NCBI GenBank assembly: GCA_964435025.1
Contig: CAYSXL010000001.1
Location: 1 to 64,000, forward strand
DNA from: PWHW01 sp964435025
GTDB taxonomy: Bacteria > Patescibacteriota > Minisyncoccia > Minisyncoccales > PWPS01
Direction of reading: 5' to 3'
Length of the DNA stretch: 64,000 nt
Position numbers and translations under genes: made by a program
In this document: positions 49,789 through 57,291 of the stretch, one piece after another
Layout: the number at the start of each line of letters is the position of its first letter
Numbering within the stretch: position 1 is the stretch's first letter
Notes under the pieces: model-generated
Told to the model about the DNA's origin: nothing
The model's input: the letters and a program-made list of their open reading frames with translations, nothing else
Databases searched by the model: none

Positions 49789-49878
49789 GAAGTTTAAGAC
49801 CAATGCCTTACCTTCTTGACGTAAAAACAGCGTTAACCCGATTACTACCTTATATTCCTTTTATTACTACTTTTTAAA
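49789..49878 (+). repeat. 90-bp direct repeat, copy 2
   Basis: Second copy, 153 bases after the first, ending four bases before the recombinase start codon. It therefore forms the leader region of that gene. Confidence 0.9.
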
Positions 49879-49881
49879 TTA

Positions 49882-50838
49882 ATGCAGAAAAACAACACCC
49901 CCATAACAGAACACATACCTCGGTTTTTTGAATACTTGGATATCGAAAAAGGTGTCTCCAACAAGACGCAAGAAACCTATTCCCGATTCCTTAAGAGTTT
50001 TCTTGTTTGGCTCAAGGAAAACAATTTTGAAGAACTAAAACCCCATCAGCTGACCGACGAACATATTTGGAATTACCGTGTTTATCTTTCCAAACGTATA
50101 AATTCCAGAACCAAGACTCCTATATCAAAAAAGACGCGTAACTACTATCTTATTGCTCTCCGCGGGCTTTTAAATTATTTTGCGGACAGGAATATAACAT
50201 CTTTGCCGGCGGAAAAGGTAAAATTAACCAAGGAAGGAAACGAACGTACCGTAAAGTTCCTTGACTTGAAACAAATAGAAAAACTTCTCCTTTCTCCCGA
50301 TACAAAGACAAAATCCGGTCTACGCGACAGAGCCTTGCTGGAGACTCTTTTTTCCAGCGGAATGCGTGTTGCGGAGCTTGTCGCGTTAGATAAAGAACAA
50401 GTCAAAATAAATGATGACACGCAGATATTGGAAATATCCATTATCGGCAAAGGTGGTCATCCGCGAACGGTATATCTTTCAGAGCGTGCGGTAAACGCCC
50501 TTCGTGAGTACTTAAAAACCCGCCAAGACAAAGAAAAACCGCTTTTTATAAGGTATAAAGGGCCTAAAGAAGCATCAAAGCGGCTGACACCAAGGTCTGT
50601 GGAAGAAATAGTCAAAAAATATACCAAGAAAGCCGGTATTCCCCTAATGACGACACCACACACCTTACGACACTCTTATGCTACCGATCTTTTGGCGCAA
50701 GGAGTTGATTTAAGAGTAATCCAGGAATTTTTGGGCCATCGAAATATTGCCACTACCCAGATATATACCCATATTACAAGCCAGAAACTGAAAAATATTC
50801 ACAAAAAATTTCACAGTGGGAAAGAAATGAAAGAATAA
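49882..50838 (+). CDS. Tyrosine recombinase (XerC/XerD-like), complete
   Basis: 318 residues. The N-terminal SAM-like domain covers about 8-105. The catalytic domain has the full set: Arg162 (SSGMRVAEL), Lys190 (IIGKGGHPR), His260 and Arg263 (TPHTLRHSYATDLL), His286 (FLGHRNIATTQIYTH) and nucleophile Tyr295. It is close in form to chromosomal XerC/XerD, which resolve dimers at dif. It may instead be an integrase of a small element, since repeats flank it on both sides. Single-recombinase systems (XerS, XerH) are known to sit beside their site, and the inverted-arm site just upstream fits that picture. No Shine-Dalgarno sequence is seen. Confidence 0.9.
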   Translation: MQKNNTPITEHIPRFFEYLDIEKGVSNKTQETYSRFLKSFLVWLKENNFEELKPHQLTDEHIWNYRVYLSKRINSRTKTPISKKTRNYYLIALRGLLNYFADRNITSLPAEKVKLTKEGNERTVKFLDLKQIEKLLLSPDTKTKSGLRDRALLETLFSSGMRVAELVALDKEQVKINDDTQILEISIIGKGGHPRTVYLSERAVNALREYLKTRQDKEKPLFIRYKGPKEASKRLTPRSVEEIVKKYTKKAGIPLMTTPHTLRHSYATDLLAQGVDLRVIQEFLGHRNIATTQIYTHITSQKLKNIHKKFHSGKEMKE

Positions 50839-50845
50839 AATAAAT

Positions 50846-50930
50846 AATGCCAAAATCTAAAGTCCAAATGCCAAAATAATTATCATCTGTCTTCTAATTT
50901 TTGGCATTTGGATTTTGTCATTTGCCATTT
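50846..50930. repeat. Long imperfect inverted repeat after the recombinase
   Basis: The left part (AATGCCAAAATCTAAAG, then TCCAAATGCCAAAA) and the right part (TTTTTGGCATTTGGATTTT, then GTCATTTGCC) pair with a six-base interruption, around a loop of about 21 bases. The sequence type (runs of CCAAATGCCAAA) recurs as dispersed repeats in environmental genomes in my recollection. It could terminate the recombinase transcript or be a small REP-like element. Confidence 0.6.
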
Positions 50931-51009
50931 CCCATTACTCTCTTCCCTACTTCGATTAATGTAAAAGGTTTTTATATTGACAATATAATAATAACTATTG
51001 TCTAATAAA

Positions 51010-51174
51010 TTAAATATCCGTTTGCTCGAATTGTAAGGGCTCTTTATTTTCCGCCTCCATTTTGGTTGTTATGATTCCCAATGAGAAAGAGAGCGTAGCG
51101 ACAAGGATTACCGCAATTATAAGCATAATATCGGAAGCGTTATCTTTGACAAAAGCTTTTATCTTTGGTAACAT
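51010..51174 (-). CDS. Small single-pass membrane protein, 54 aa
   Basis: A 54-residue frame, ATG to TAA, in the space between the recombinase and rpmA. It starts MLPKIKAFVKDNASDIMLI, has one membrane helix (IAVILVATLSFSLGII, about 20-35), and ends in a polar acidic tail EPLQFEQTDI. The helix is well formed and the N-terminus amphipathic. I recall small proteins of this design, with a KEP-hydrophobic C-terminus, in Parcubacteria genomes, but have no name for them. It is divergent from rpmA. No Shine-Dalgarno sequence is clear; GGTATATTTTAAA on the opposite strand provides AT-rich promoter sequence. Confidence 0.55.
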   Translation of the reverse strand: MLPKIKAFVKDNASDIMLIIAVILVATLSFSLGIITTKMEAENKEPLQFEQTDI

Positions 51175-51212
51175 ATCAGGGTATATTTTAAAAAGTTAGA
51201 AATTTTTCGATT

Positions 51213-51485
51213 ATGGCTACAACAAAGTCAGCAGGTACAGTCAAAACAGGCAGAGATTCAAAGCCGAAGTATTTAGGTATTAAACTTTCTGCCGGACAAA
51301 GAGCAAAGATCGGCGATATAATTGTTCGCCAACGGGGAACCAAATTTTTGCCCGGAAGAAACGTGAAAAAAGGTAAAGACGATACTCTTTATGCTGTAAA
51401 AGAAGGAGTTGTTAAGTTTGTTACGACTAAAAAGACGAGTTTCGACGGTAAGAAAAAAAGCGCTAAATTCGTTACTATTTTATAG
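51213..51485 (+). CDS. rpmA: 50S ribosomal protein L27
   Basis: 90 residues. TGRDSKPKYLGIK and IIVRQRGTKFLPGRNV are the L27 signatures. The N-terminus MATTKSAGTVKTGRD reaches the peptidyl-transferase centre; it starts directly with the short form, so no N-terminal cleavage by a Prp-like protease is needed. The C-terminus (KFVTTKKTSFDGKKKSAKFV) has a small extra loop. L21 (rplU), its usual neighbour, is absent here. The 3' end overlaps the convergent pyrG gene by 11 bases. Confidence 0.93.
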   Translation: MATTKSAGTVKTGRDSKPKYLGIKLSAGQRAKIGDIIVRQRGTKFLPGRNVKKGKDDTLYAVKEGVVKFVTTKKTSFDGKKKSAKFVTIL

Positions 51486-53094
51486 CGGCTTTTATAAATT
51501 CGGTGAAAAGCGGATGTCCGGATATTGGTCTCGATTTAAATTCCGGATGGAATTGTACCCCCATAAAGAAGGGGTGCTTTTTTATTTCGATTATTTCCAC
51601 TAAATTATGTTTTTGATTTATTCCCGCGATAGTTAGGTTGTTTCTCTCCAGTATCTCCTTGAAATTGTTGTTTACCTCGAAGCGATGTCTGTGTCTTTCG
51701 CTTATTTTTGTCTTTTTGTATGCTTTATAGCTTTTTGTTCCCTTAAATATCTTACAGTCATAAGCACCGAGTCTCATTGTTCCTCCGTAATTGTCATTCT
51801 CAAGGACTTCTTTTTGTTCTTTCATTATATCAATTACGGGGTTTTTACAGGTTTTTTTTATTTCCGTAGAGGATGCGTCTTTCAAACCGCAAACATTTCT
51901 TGCATATTCTATAACGGCAAGCTGCATTCCCAAACAAAGGCCAAGGAAAGGGATATTATTTTTTCTGCAGTACTCGATTACATTTATTTTGCCCTCTATT
52001 CCCCTCTTCCCGAATCCTCCCGGTATAATGATGCCGTCGTATTCGGAAAGCTCTCCGGTATTTTTTTTATTTTCGTACCACTCGGAGGAAAGCCAGGATA
52101 TTTCCTCTTTGCGCCCTTCTTTGTTGCAAGCGTGTTTGATGGCCTCAATGACTGAAATATACGAATCCGCTAAAACAAAATCCCCTGTTTCGAAATATTT
52201 TCCCACGATAGCGATTTTTGCGGTCTTTTTCGCTTTTTTTGTTTTTTCAACAAATTTTTTCCATTCGGAAAGACCTTTTCCCTTTTTGGGCTTAACCTTT
52301 AGCTTTTTTAAGATTCTCTCCCCTATTTTATCTTCGTTGAAATTAAGAGGGACTTCGTAAATTGACTCTATGTCCGGAGCGGAGATAACATCTTCCGGAC
52401 TTATGTTGCAAAAAGTGGAGATTTTCTTTTTTCGTATATCGTCAATAGGAGAAGAAGATCTCCCGACAATAATATCGGGTTGAATCCCCGCCCCGTTTAA
52501 AAGCCTGGTGGCGCTTTGGGTCGGCTTGGTCTTCATCTCCCCTATCATATCGGGAATCGGCAAATAACTTACAAGTACGGTCAGAATATCTCCCGGATAT
52601 CTAAGTTTCATCATTCTTGCCGCCTCCAAGAAAAGAAGATTTTGGTATTCCCCGATTGTTCCTCCAATCTCTATCAGGACAAAATCGGATTTTGTTATAG
52701 AACCCGCCCTTCTGATTCTGTAAATAACCTCGTTGGGAATATGAGGTACTACCTCCACACATTTCCCGTCGTATTCCAGATTTCTTTCTCTATTTATAAC
52801 GGTTTGATAGACTTTTCCCGTTGTTAGATAGTTGTCTTTAGTGATGTTTTGGTCGGAAAAACGTTCATAATTTCCGACATCCTGATCACATTCGGCCCCA
52901 TCATCGGTTACGAAAACCTCTCCATGTTCAACGGGATTCATCGTACCGGCATCAACGTTAACATAGGGATCTATTTTCATCGCGGTAGTTTCATATCCTT
53001 TTGATTGCAGTATCTTGAGAATTGACGCGGTAGTAACCCCTTTACCAATTCCGGACATTACGCCCCCTGTGACAAAAATATATTTTCTCCTCAT
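51475..53094 (-). CDS. pyrG: CTP synthase
   Basis: 539 residues, normal length. The synthetase domain has FVTGGVMSGIGKGVTTAS (Walker A-like), KIDPYVNVDAGTMNP, HGEVFVTDDGAE and SATRLLNGAGIQPDII. The glutaminase domain has IIPGGFGKRG, the nucleophile Cys in LGLCLGMQLAVIEYAR, and HPEFKSRP with His and Glu. It makes CTP from UTP and glutamine. The usual GGVVSSLGKG is GGVMSGIGKG here, a mild change. It overlaps rplI by four bases upstream and the rpmA end downstream. Confidence 0.95.
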   Translation of the reverse strand: MRRKYIFVTGGVMSGIGKGVTTASILKILQSKGYETTAMKIDPYVNVDAGTMNPVEHGEVFVTDDGAECDQDVGNYERFSDQNITKDNYLTTGKVYQTVINRERNLEYDGKCVEVVPHIPNEVIYRIRRAGSITKSDFVLIEIGGTIGEYQNLLFLEAARMMKLRYPGDILTVLVSYLPIPDMIGEMKTKPTQSATRLLNGAGIQPDIIVGRSSSPIDDIRKKKISTFCNISPEDVISAPDIESIYEVPLNFNEDKIGERILKKLKVKPKKGKGLSEWKKFVEKTKKAKKTAKIAIVGKYFETGDFVLADSYISVIEAIKHACNKEGRKEEISWLSSEWYENKKNTGELSEYDGIIIPGGFGKRGIEGKINVIEYCRKNNIPFLGLCLGMQLAVIEYARNVCGLKDASSTEIKKTCKNPVIDIMKEQKEVLENDNYGGTMRLGAYDCKIFKGTKSYKAYKKTKISERHRHRFEVNNNFKEILERNNLTIAGINQKHNLVEIIEIKKHPFFMGVQFHPEFKSRPISGHPLFTEFIKAAIK

Positions 53095-53537
53095 TCTTCT
53101 TTGCTTATAGTTATTTTAATTACGGACTCAATTCCGTGTTTAAATTTAAGTTTTACTTCATGTTCGCCAAGTTCTTTTATCGGATTTTCCAGCTCGATAT
53201 CCTCCTGCCTAACACTAAAGCCGGTCTCTTTCATTTTCTCGGCAATTTTTTGAGTAGTGACTGATTCAAAAAGCTGGTCTTTTTCTCCTACTTTGACTTT
53301 AATTTCCAATTCTTTGTTTTTTATTTCTTCCGCGAGAGCCTTTATATCTTCAAGCTCTTTCTCTTTATTCTTCTCTTTTTTCTCCAATTGTTGTTTTGCA
53401 ATTAAAATATCTTTTTTTGTAGCAATTTTTGCAAAACTATTTTTCAGTAAAAAATTTCTTCCGTATCCGTCGGAAACTTCTTTGATTTCATGTTTCTTTC
53501 CGAGGTTATTTACATCTTTAAGCAGTATAACTTTCAT
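53091..53537 (-). CDS. rplI: 50S ribosomal protein L9
   Basis: 148 residues. MKVILLKDVNNLGKKHEIKEV and DGYGRNFLLKN are the L9 N-terminal signature; a long Lys/Glu helix links to the C-terminal domain with VGEKDQLFESVTTQKIAEKM and IKELGEHEVKLKF. Some Patescibacteria lineages are reported to lack L9, so its presence helps placement. It lies between an S41 protease gene and pyrG, away from the usual rpsF-rpsR neighbours. Confidence 0.93.
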   Translation of the reverse strand: MKVILLKDVNNLGKKHEIKEVSDGYGRNFLLKNSFAKIATKKDILIAKQQLEKKEKNKEKELEDIKALAEEIKNKELEIKVKVGEKDQLFESVTTQKIAEKMKETGFSVRQEDIELENPIKELGEHEVKLKFKHGIESVIKITISKEE

Positions 53538-53548
53538 ATACTTTTAAA

Positions 53549-54721
53549 TTATTTATTACTTATTATTTCTATCGCCTTTTCAAGTTGCGGATCTCTATCC
53601 TTTTCAACATCTTCCTCGGTAATATCAATCTCAAAATCGGGAGCAATCCCCTTTTCTTCAATTATCTGCTCATCGGGAGTAAGAAAGTATTCTTCCGTTA
53701 TTTTTAAAGTCGATCTGTCGCTTAGAGAATGCAATCCTTGAATGGAGCCCTTACCGAATGAGTTCTTTCCGACAATCGGTATTTCTCTATGATCTCTTAG
53801 TGCTCCGGCAACTATTTCCGACGCCGATGCCGTTCCTTCGTTGATAAGTACAACCACGGGATATTCCAAGAAATAGGGTGGCGTGGTTGTTGTTTTTAAA
53901 CGACTCATTTGCTTGTCGTCCGTTCCGGTTTTGATAACAACTACACTACCCGATTCAACAAAACGGCTCGCAACTCCTATTGCTGCCCTAAAAGTGCCCC
54001 CGGGATTGTTTCTTAAATCCAAGATAATCTTTTCCGCCGGGCTGTTAGCTATTTCTCTCGATACTTTGGTGAAATCGACTACGATATTTTCATTGAAATG
54101 GAAAAGTTCCAGGTGAGCAATATCCTTCTCTAAAATTTCCCACTCAATGGACGGTATCTCGATAGTATCGCGAATAATTTCTATCTCTTTCTTTTCTCCG
54201 TTACGCATAATCTCAAGGGCAACACTCTCTCCCTTGGGACCTCTTATTTTAGCGACTGCTTCTTGGATGGAAATTCCTTCCGTGTCTTCTCCATCAATTT
54301 TAGTAATAACGTCTTGTGATTTTATTCCGGCCTTGTAGGCGGGAGTATTTTTCAAGGGAGAAATAACTTGTAATCCCCTGTCACGGATGCCTATTTCCAT
54401 ACCCACACCTTCGAATTCCCCGGCGACATCCTCCATAAAAATCTTGCTTTCTTCTTTGTCGAAAAAGGATGTATGCGGGTCTTCCAGGGCGCCTATAAGC
54501 CCCCTGATGGTACCGTGAACCAGTGTTTCCTCCTCTACTTCCTTAAATTCGGGAAACTTCTCTTCCAAGAGGTAATAGGTTTCGTAAAGAAGCGAAAGAT
54601 CCATTTCTCCTGAAGGGTCGATAAATACTTTTTGGCTTTCTCCTACAAAAAAACCGGAGGCAAAGGCTATTGCTCCGACAATAATTAATATTAAAAGATA
54701 ACCGGCATTTATCTTTTTCAT
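53549..54721 (-). CDS. S41-family C-terminal processing protease with PDZ domain
   Basis: 390 residues. A membrane anchor (about 6-26), a helical N-domain, then a PDZ domain (about 95-180, with GVGMEIGIRDRGLQVIS and AGIKSQDVITKIDG), and the tail-specific protease domain with LDLRNNPGG, the catalytic Ser block NEGTASASEIVAGAL (about residue 299) and Lys324 in SFGKGSIQ. It cleaves protein C-termini outside the membrane. A further 12 residues upstream are in frame, but the start at 54721 is chosen because a TTGTCA-17-TATATT promoter ends seven bases before it. Confidence 0.9.
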   Translation of the reverse strand: MKKINAGYLLILIIVGAIAFASGFFVGESQKVFIDPSGEMDLSLLYETYYLLEEKFPEFKEVEEETLVHGTIRGLIGALEDPHTSFFDKEESKIFMEDVAGEFEGVGMEIGIRDRGLQVISPLKNTPAYKAGIKSQDVITKIDGEDTEGISIQEAVAKIRGPKGESVALEIMRNGEKKEIEIIRDTIEIPSIEWEILEKDIAHLELFHFNENIVVDFTKVSREIANSPAEKIILDLRNNPGGTFRAAIGVASRFVESGSVVVIKTGTDDKQMSRLKTTTTPPYFLEYPVVVLINEGTASASEIVAGALRDHREIPIVGKNSFGKGSIQGLHSLSDRSTLKITEEYFLTPDEQIIEEKGIAPDFEIDITEEDVEKDRDPQLEKAIEIISNK

Positions 54722-54728
54722 CAAGAGA

Positions 54729-54757
54729 AATATATCACAAAAAAAATGCGATGACAA
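54729..54757 (-). promoter_or_regulatory. Strong promoter giving a predicted leaderless S41 mRNA
   Basis: On the minus strand TTGTCA, exactly 17 bases, TATATT, then seven bases to the ATG. No Shine-Dalgarno sequence is present between the -10 box and the start codon. Confidence 0.7.
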
Positions 54758-54781
54758 ATTCTGTGAATTAGTTATTTTGTA

Positions 54782-54898
54782 TTACCAATCGATTTTATAG
54801 AATCTTAACCTGTAAAATATTGTCGAGAACACCATTGCCAAAATCAATAAAAAAAGTATGCCTATAGCTATTTTTCTTTTGACTTCTTCCTTCTTCAT
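54782..54898 (-). CDS. Very small membrane protein, 38 aa
   Basis: A 38-residue frame from ATG to TAA: MKKEEVKRKIAIGIL, a single membrane helix (AIGILFLLILAMVFSTIF, about 11-28), and a short basic/aromatic tail RLRFYKIDW. The basic N-terminus suggests the N-in orientation. It lies 15 bases after amrA and before the S41 promoter, so it may be co-transcribed with the AmmeMemoRadiSam genes. No family is known to me. The sharp charge-hydrophobic-charge pattern makes chance less likely, but proof needs conservation. Confidence 0.45.
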   Translation of the reverse strand: MKKEEVKRKIAIGILFLLILAMVFSTIFYRLRFYKIDW

Positions 54899-54913
54899 AA
54901 TGTTAAAAATATT

Positions 54914-55432
54914 TTATTCGTGTTTTTCCGCGGTAAAGCGATAAATAGCCACGTTCTCTTTTTCCGGATCCATCCCTCCTTTTTGGCAAGCGATAAAAAA
55001 CTGTTGTTCCGGACTGTCTATGCCCGGCAAACCGGGTAAGAGAAGAGCGCTTTTATTAAATTCGGATTTAAGGAAAATGCCAAACTTTTCCGGATTAAGA
55101 TTAGAGAGGTTTTTGATTTTTTCCGGCGGGTTTAATATATAGACGGAAAAAATAAGAGTTTCCGGCTCTTTTTCTTTAACGGGACCAAAGCGAGCATCTT
55201 TTGTTGCTGCGGCAATAGCGTTATAAATGATTTCTCCGGCTATATTTTCTCTTGTCGGCAAGTAGGTACCGATACACCCCCTTAATCCCCCGTGTTTGTT
55301 TTTAATGGTAACAAAAACACCTGCCTTTTTTGTAAAAAAGTGTTTCGGAAGTTCTTTTGGAGGTGATATTATCTCTCCTTCCCCAACATATCTTTTTACC
55401 GCCTCTTTGGCGAGCGATACATAATGGTTCAT
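54914..55432 (-). CDS. amrA: AmmeMemoRadiSam system protein A (AMMECR1 domain)
   Basis: 172 residues. The AMMECR1 signature LRGCIGTY is near residue 50, preceded by GVFVTIKNKHGG and followed by AAATKDARFGPVKEKE and ISVYILNPPEKI-type FSVYILNPPEKI. The fold is conserved from archaea to humans, with no agreed reaction. Here it is third of the minus-strand trio with a Memo/LigB-like protein and a radical SAM enzyme, and overlaps the Memo-like gene by four bases, so the three probably act together on one substrate. Confidence 0.88.
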   Translation of the reverse strand: MNHYVSLAKEAVKRYVGEGEIISPPKELPKHFFTKKAGVFVTIKNKHGGLRGCIGTYLPTRENIAGEIIYNAIAAATKDARFGPVKEKEPETLIFSVYILNPPEKIKNLSNLNPEKFGIFLKSEFNKSALLLPGLPGIDSPEQQFFIACQKGGMDPEKENVAIYRFTAEKHE

Positions 55433-56055
55433 GGCCTTTGTAATTTAAGATCCGCTGTTAAATAACCGACACCGAGAGGTCCTTCGTAAGAAAGAATTTC
55501 CGGATTATAATTCATACCTGATTCCTCCAGTACTCCCAAAAGGGCACAAAAAGAACGGAGTCCGCACTCCCCTGCCCCGGGGTACATATTTTCCAGTTGT
55601 AAAATTTCTTGGACATTCTTTTTACTTAGTGCTTCCACAAGTTTCTCGTCAAATTTTAGTCCGTCTTCACGGAATCCGTAAGGACCATCTTCTCTTAAGT
55701 GATGAGAGAGGTCTCCACTTGCAATAAGAGCGATTTTTGATTCGGAATTTATAATTTTTGAATTAAATAACTCTTTTCCTTTTTTATAATAAAACGAGGG
55801 TGAGTTTGCTCCGGTTAAATTTTTTTCAATTCTTCCCCGGAAATCTTTTGCAAGAAAATATAAAGGTACGTTGAATCCCCAGTCGGGGTGTGGCGAAAAA
55901 ATTATTATGAGATCGGCTCCCGAAACTTCCATTCTTTTTCCGAGTTCCTCAAGCTTCTCAATTGTTTTTTTTACCTTTTCTTTATCCTCGTCGCTTCCGA
56001 CGGAAGGAAGAAGTAACGGAGGATGAGGAGCAATACATGCGAAAGTAATTGGCAT
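55429..56055 (-). CDS. AmmeMemoRadiSam system protein B-like (Memo/LigB class III dioxygenase fold)
   Basis: 208 residues. IAPHPPLLLPSVG at the start, IIIFSPHPDWG, ALIASGDLSHHL and GAGECGLRSFCALLG resemble the LigB/Memo superfamily, whose His residues bind a metal in dioxygenases; the His of SPHPDW and SHH are present. Many genomes fuse this domain to AMMECR1 in one chain; here they are two overlapping genes. The ATG at 56055 is chosen because the beta strand FACIAPHPP follows directly, and a longer frame would run into amrS. Confidence 0.82.
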   Translation of the reverse strand: MPITFACIAPHPPLLLPSVGSDEDKEKVKKTIEKLEELGKRMEVSGADLIIIFSPHPDWGFNVPLYFLAKDFRGRIEKNLTGANSPSFYYKKGKELFNSKIINSESKIALIASGDLSHHLREDGPYGFREDGLKFDEKLVEALSKKNVQEILQLENMYPGAGECGLRSFCALLGVLEESGMNYNPEILSYEGPLGVGYLTADLKLQRP

Positions 56056-56063
56056 ACTTTGTA

Positions 56064-57077
56064 TTATATAATTAAATTTAAATCTTTTCCGCACTCTTTA
56101 CACTTTCCCATTTTGTCATGTCGGGAGAGAAAGTGACCGGATCTTTCTATTGCCAAAGTTTTGCACACCGGGCAAAAAGTGCTTGATAACGAAGCATCTC
56201 CCGTGTTTCCAACATAAACATACTGTAATCCTTCTTTTTTCCCCGTATCGTAGGCAGTTTGGAGCGTGGTTTCGGGTGTCTGCGGGAGATGTTTTAATTT
56301 CCAAGAAAGTTCTCCGGAAAAACGGCTGATATGCCAGGGAGTGTCCGGTCCCAATTCTTTTTTTATAAATTTGGCAATGTCGGTAAAGTTTTTGTACGAA
56401 TCTGATAAAGTGGGAAGTACAAGAGTGGTAATCTCTACGGAAGCACTGTGTTTTTTGAGCGATTTAGCCGTTTCCAAAACCGGAGCCAGTCTTGCGCCGC
56501 AGTTTTCCCTGTAAAAATTATCGGAAAAACTTTTAATGTCTATATTCACTCCGTCAAGATACGGAAGAACTAAATTAAGTGCTTCTTTTGACAAGAATCC
56601 GTTGGAAACCCATATATTCTTCAACCCTTTTTCTTTCGCTAATTTCATTGTATCCAGAGCGTATTCCAAGAATACCGTCGGCTCGACATAGGTATAGGAG
56701 ATAGAGTTTAAATTATTTTGAATTGCGATATCTATCAACTCCTTGGGAGAAATTTCCTTGCCCGGAATAATCTTTTCGTTTCTGTAATTTTGAGAAATAT
56801 CGAAATTCTGGCAGTTTTTGCATCTCATATTGCATCCGACAGTGGATACGGAAAGAGTTTTTGTTCCCGGCAAAAAATGAAATAGCGGTTTTTTTTCTAC
56901 AGGATCGATGTTACAGGCGACGAGTTTTCCGTAATTTAATACATACAGTGTGCCATCGATATTCTCCCTCACTCCGCACACTCCCCTTTTTCCGGAAAAT
57001 AGATTGCAATAATGAGCGCAATTATTGCACCGTATAGCCCTTTTCGGAAGTTTTTTATACAAATACACTTCCTTCAT
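56064..57077 (-). CDS. amrS: AmmeMemoRadiSam system radical SAM enzyme
   Basis: 337 residues. The radical SAM cluster is Cys82, Cys86 and Cys89 in VGCNMRCKNCQNFDIS. An N-terminal cysteine set (Cys17, Cys20, Cys24, Cys34) and PVEKKPLFHFLPG are typical of the AmrS/PflA-like subgroup. The last 40 residues carry a zinc-ribbon-like CPVC ... CKEC, an extra module. It initiates radical chemistry with SAM. The first gene of the trio, it starts about 40 bases from the assembly gap, so its promoter may be lost there. Confidence 0.9.
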   Translation of the reverse strand: MKEVYLYKKLPKRAIRCNNCAHYCNLFSGKRGVCGVRENIDGTLYVLNYGKLVACNIDPVEKKPLFHFLPGTKTLSVSTVGCNMRCKNCQNFDISQNYRNEKIIPGKEISPKELIDIAIQNNLNSISYTYVEPTVFLEYALDTMKLAKEKGLKNIWVSNGFLSKEALNLVLPYLDGVNIDIKSFSDNFYRENCGARLAPVLETAKSLKKHSASVEITTLVLPTLSDSYKNFTDIAKFIKKELGPDTPWHISRFSGELSWKLKHLPQTPETTLQTAYDTGKKEGLQYVYVGNTGDASLSSTFCPVCKTLAIERSGHFLSRHDKMGKCKECGKDLNLII

Positions 57078-57118
57078 GTAAATTTACGTATTGTATTTAA
57101 TACAGCACACCTTTCTCT

Positions 57119-57218
57119 NNNNNNNNNNNNNNNNNNNNNNNNNNNNNNNNNNNNNNNNNNNNNNNNNNNNNNNNNNNNNNNNNNNNNNNNNNNNNNNNNN
57201 NNNNNNNNNNNNNNNNNN
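57119..57218. other. Assembly gap (100 N)
   Basis: A run of exactly 100 N, the usual placeholder for a scaffold join of unknown size. Gene order and orientation across it are inferred by the assembler. Confidence 0.99.
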
Positions 57219-57263
57219 GAGAATAATCGGGTATTTCTTCCCAAACATTACTTCATTTTAACA

Positions 57264-57291
57264 TAAAAAAGGAGAGGACCGTAGTCCCCTC
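57264..57291 (-). terminator. Rho-independent terminator after the MraZ-like gene
   Basis: On the minus strand GAGGGGAC and GTCCTCTC form an 8-bp stem with one G-U pair and a TACG loop, followed by a T-run. It begins directly at the stop codon. Confidence 0.8.
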
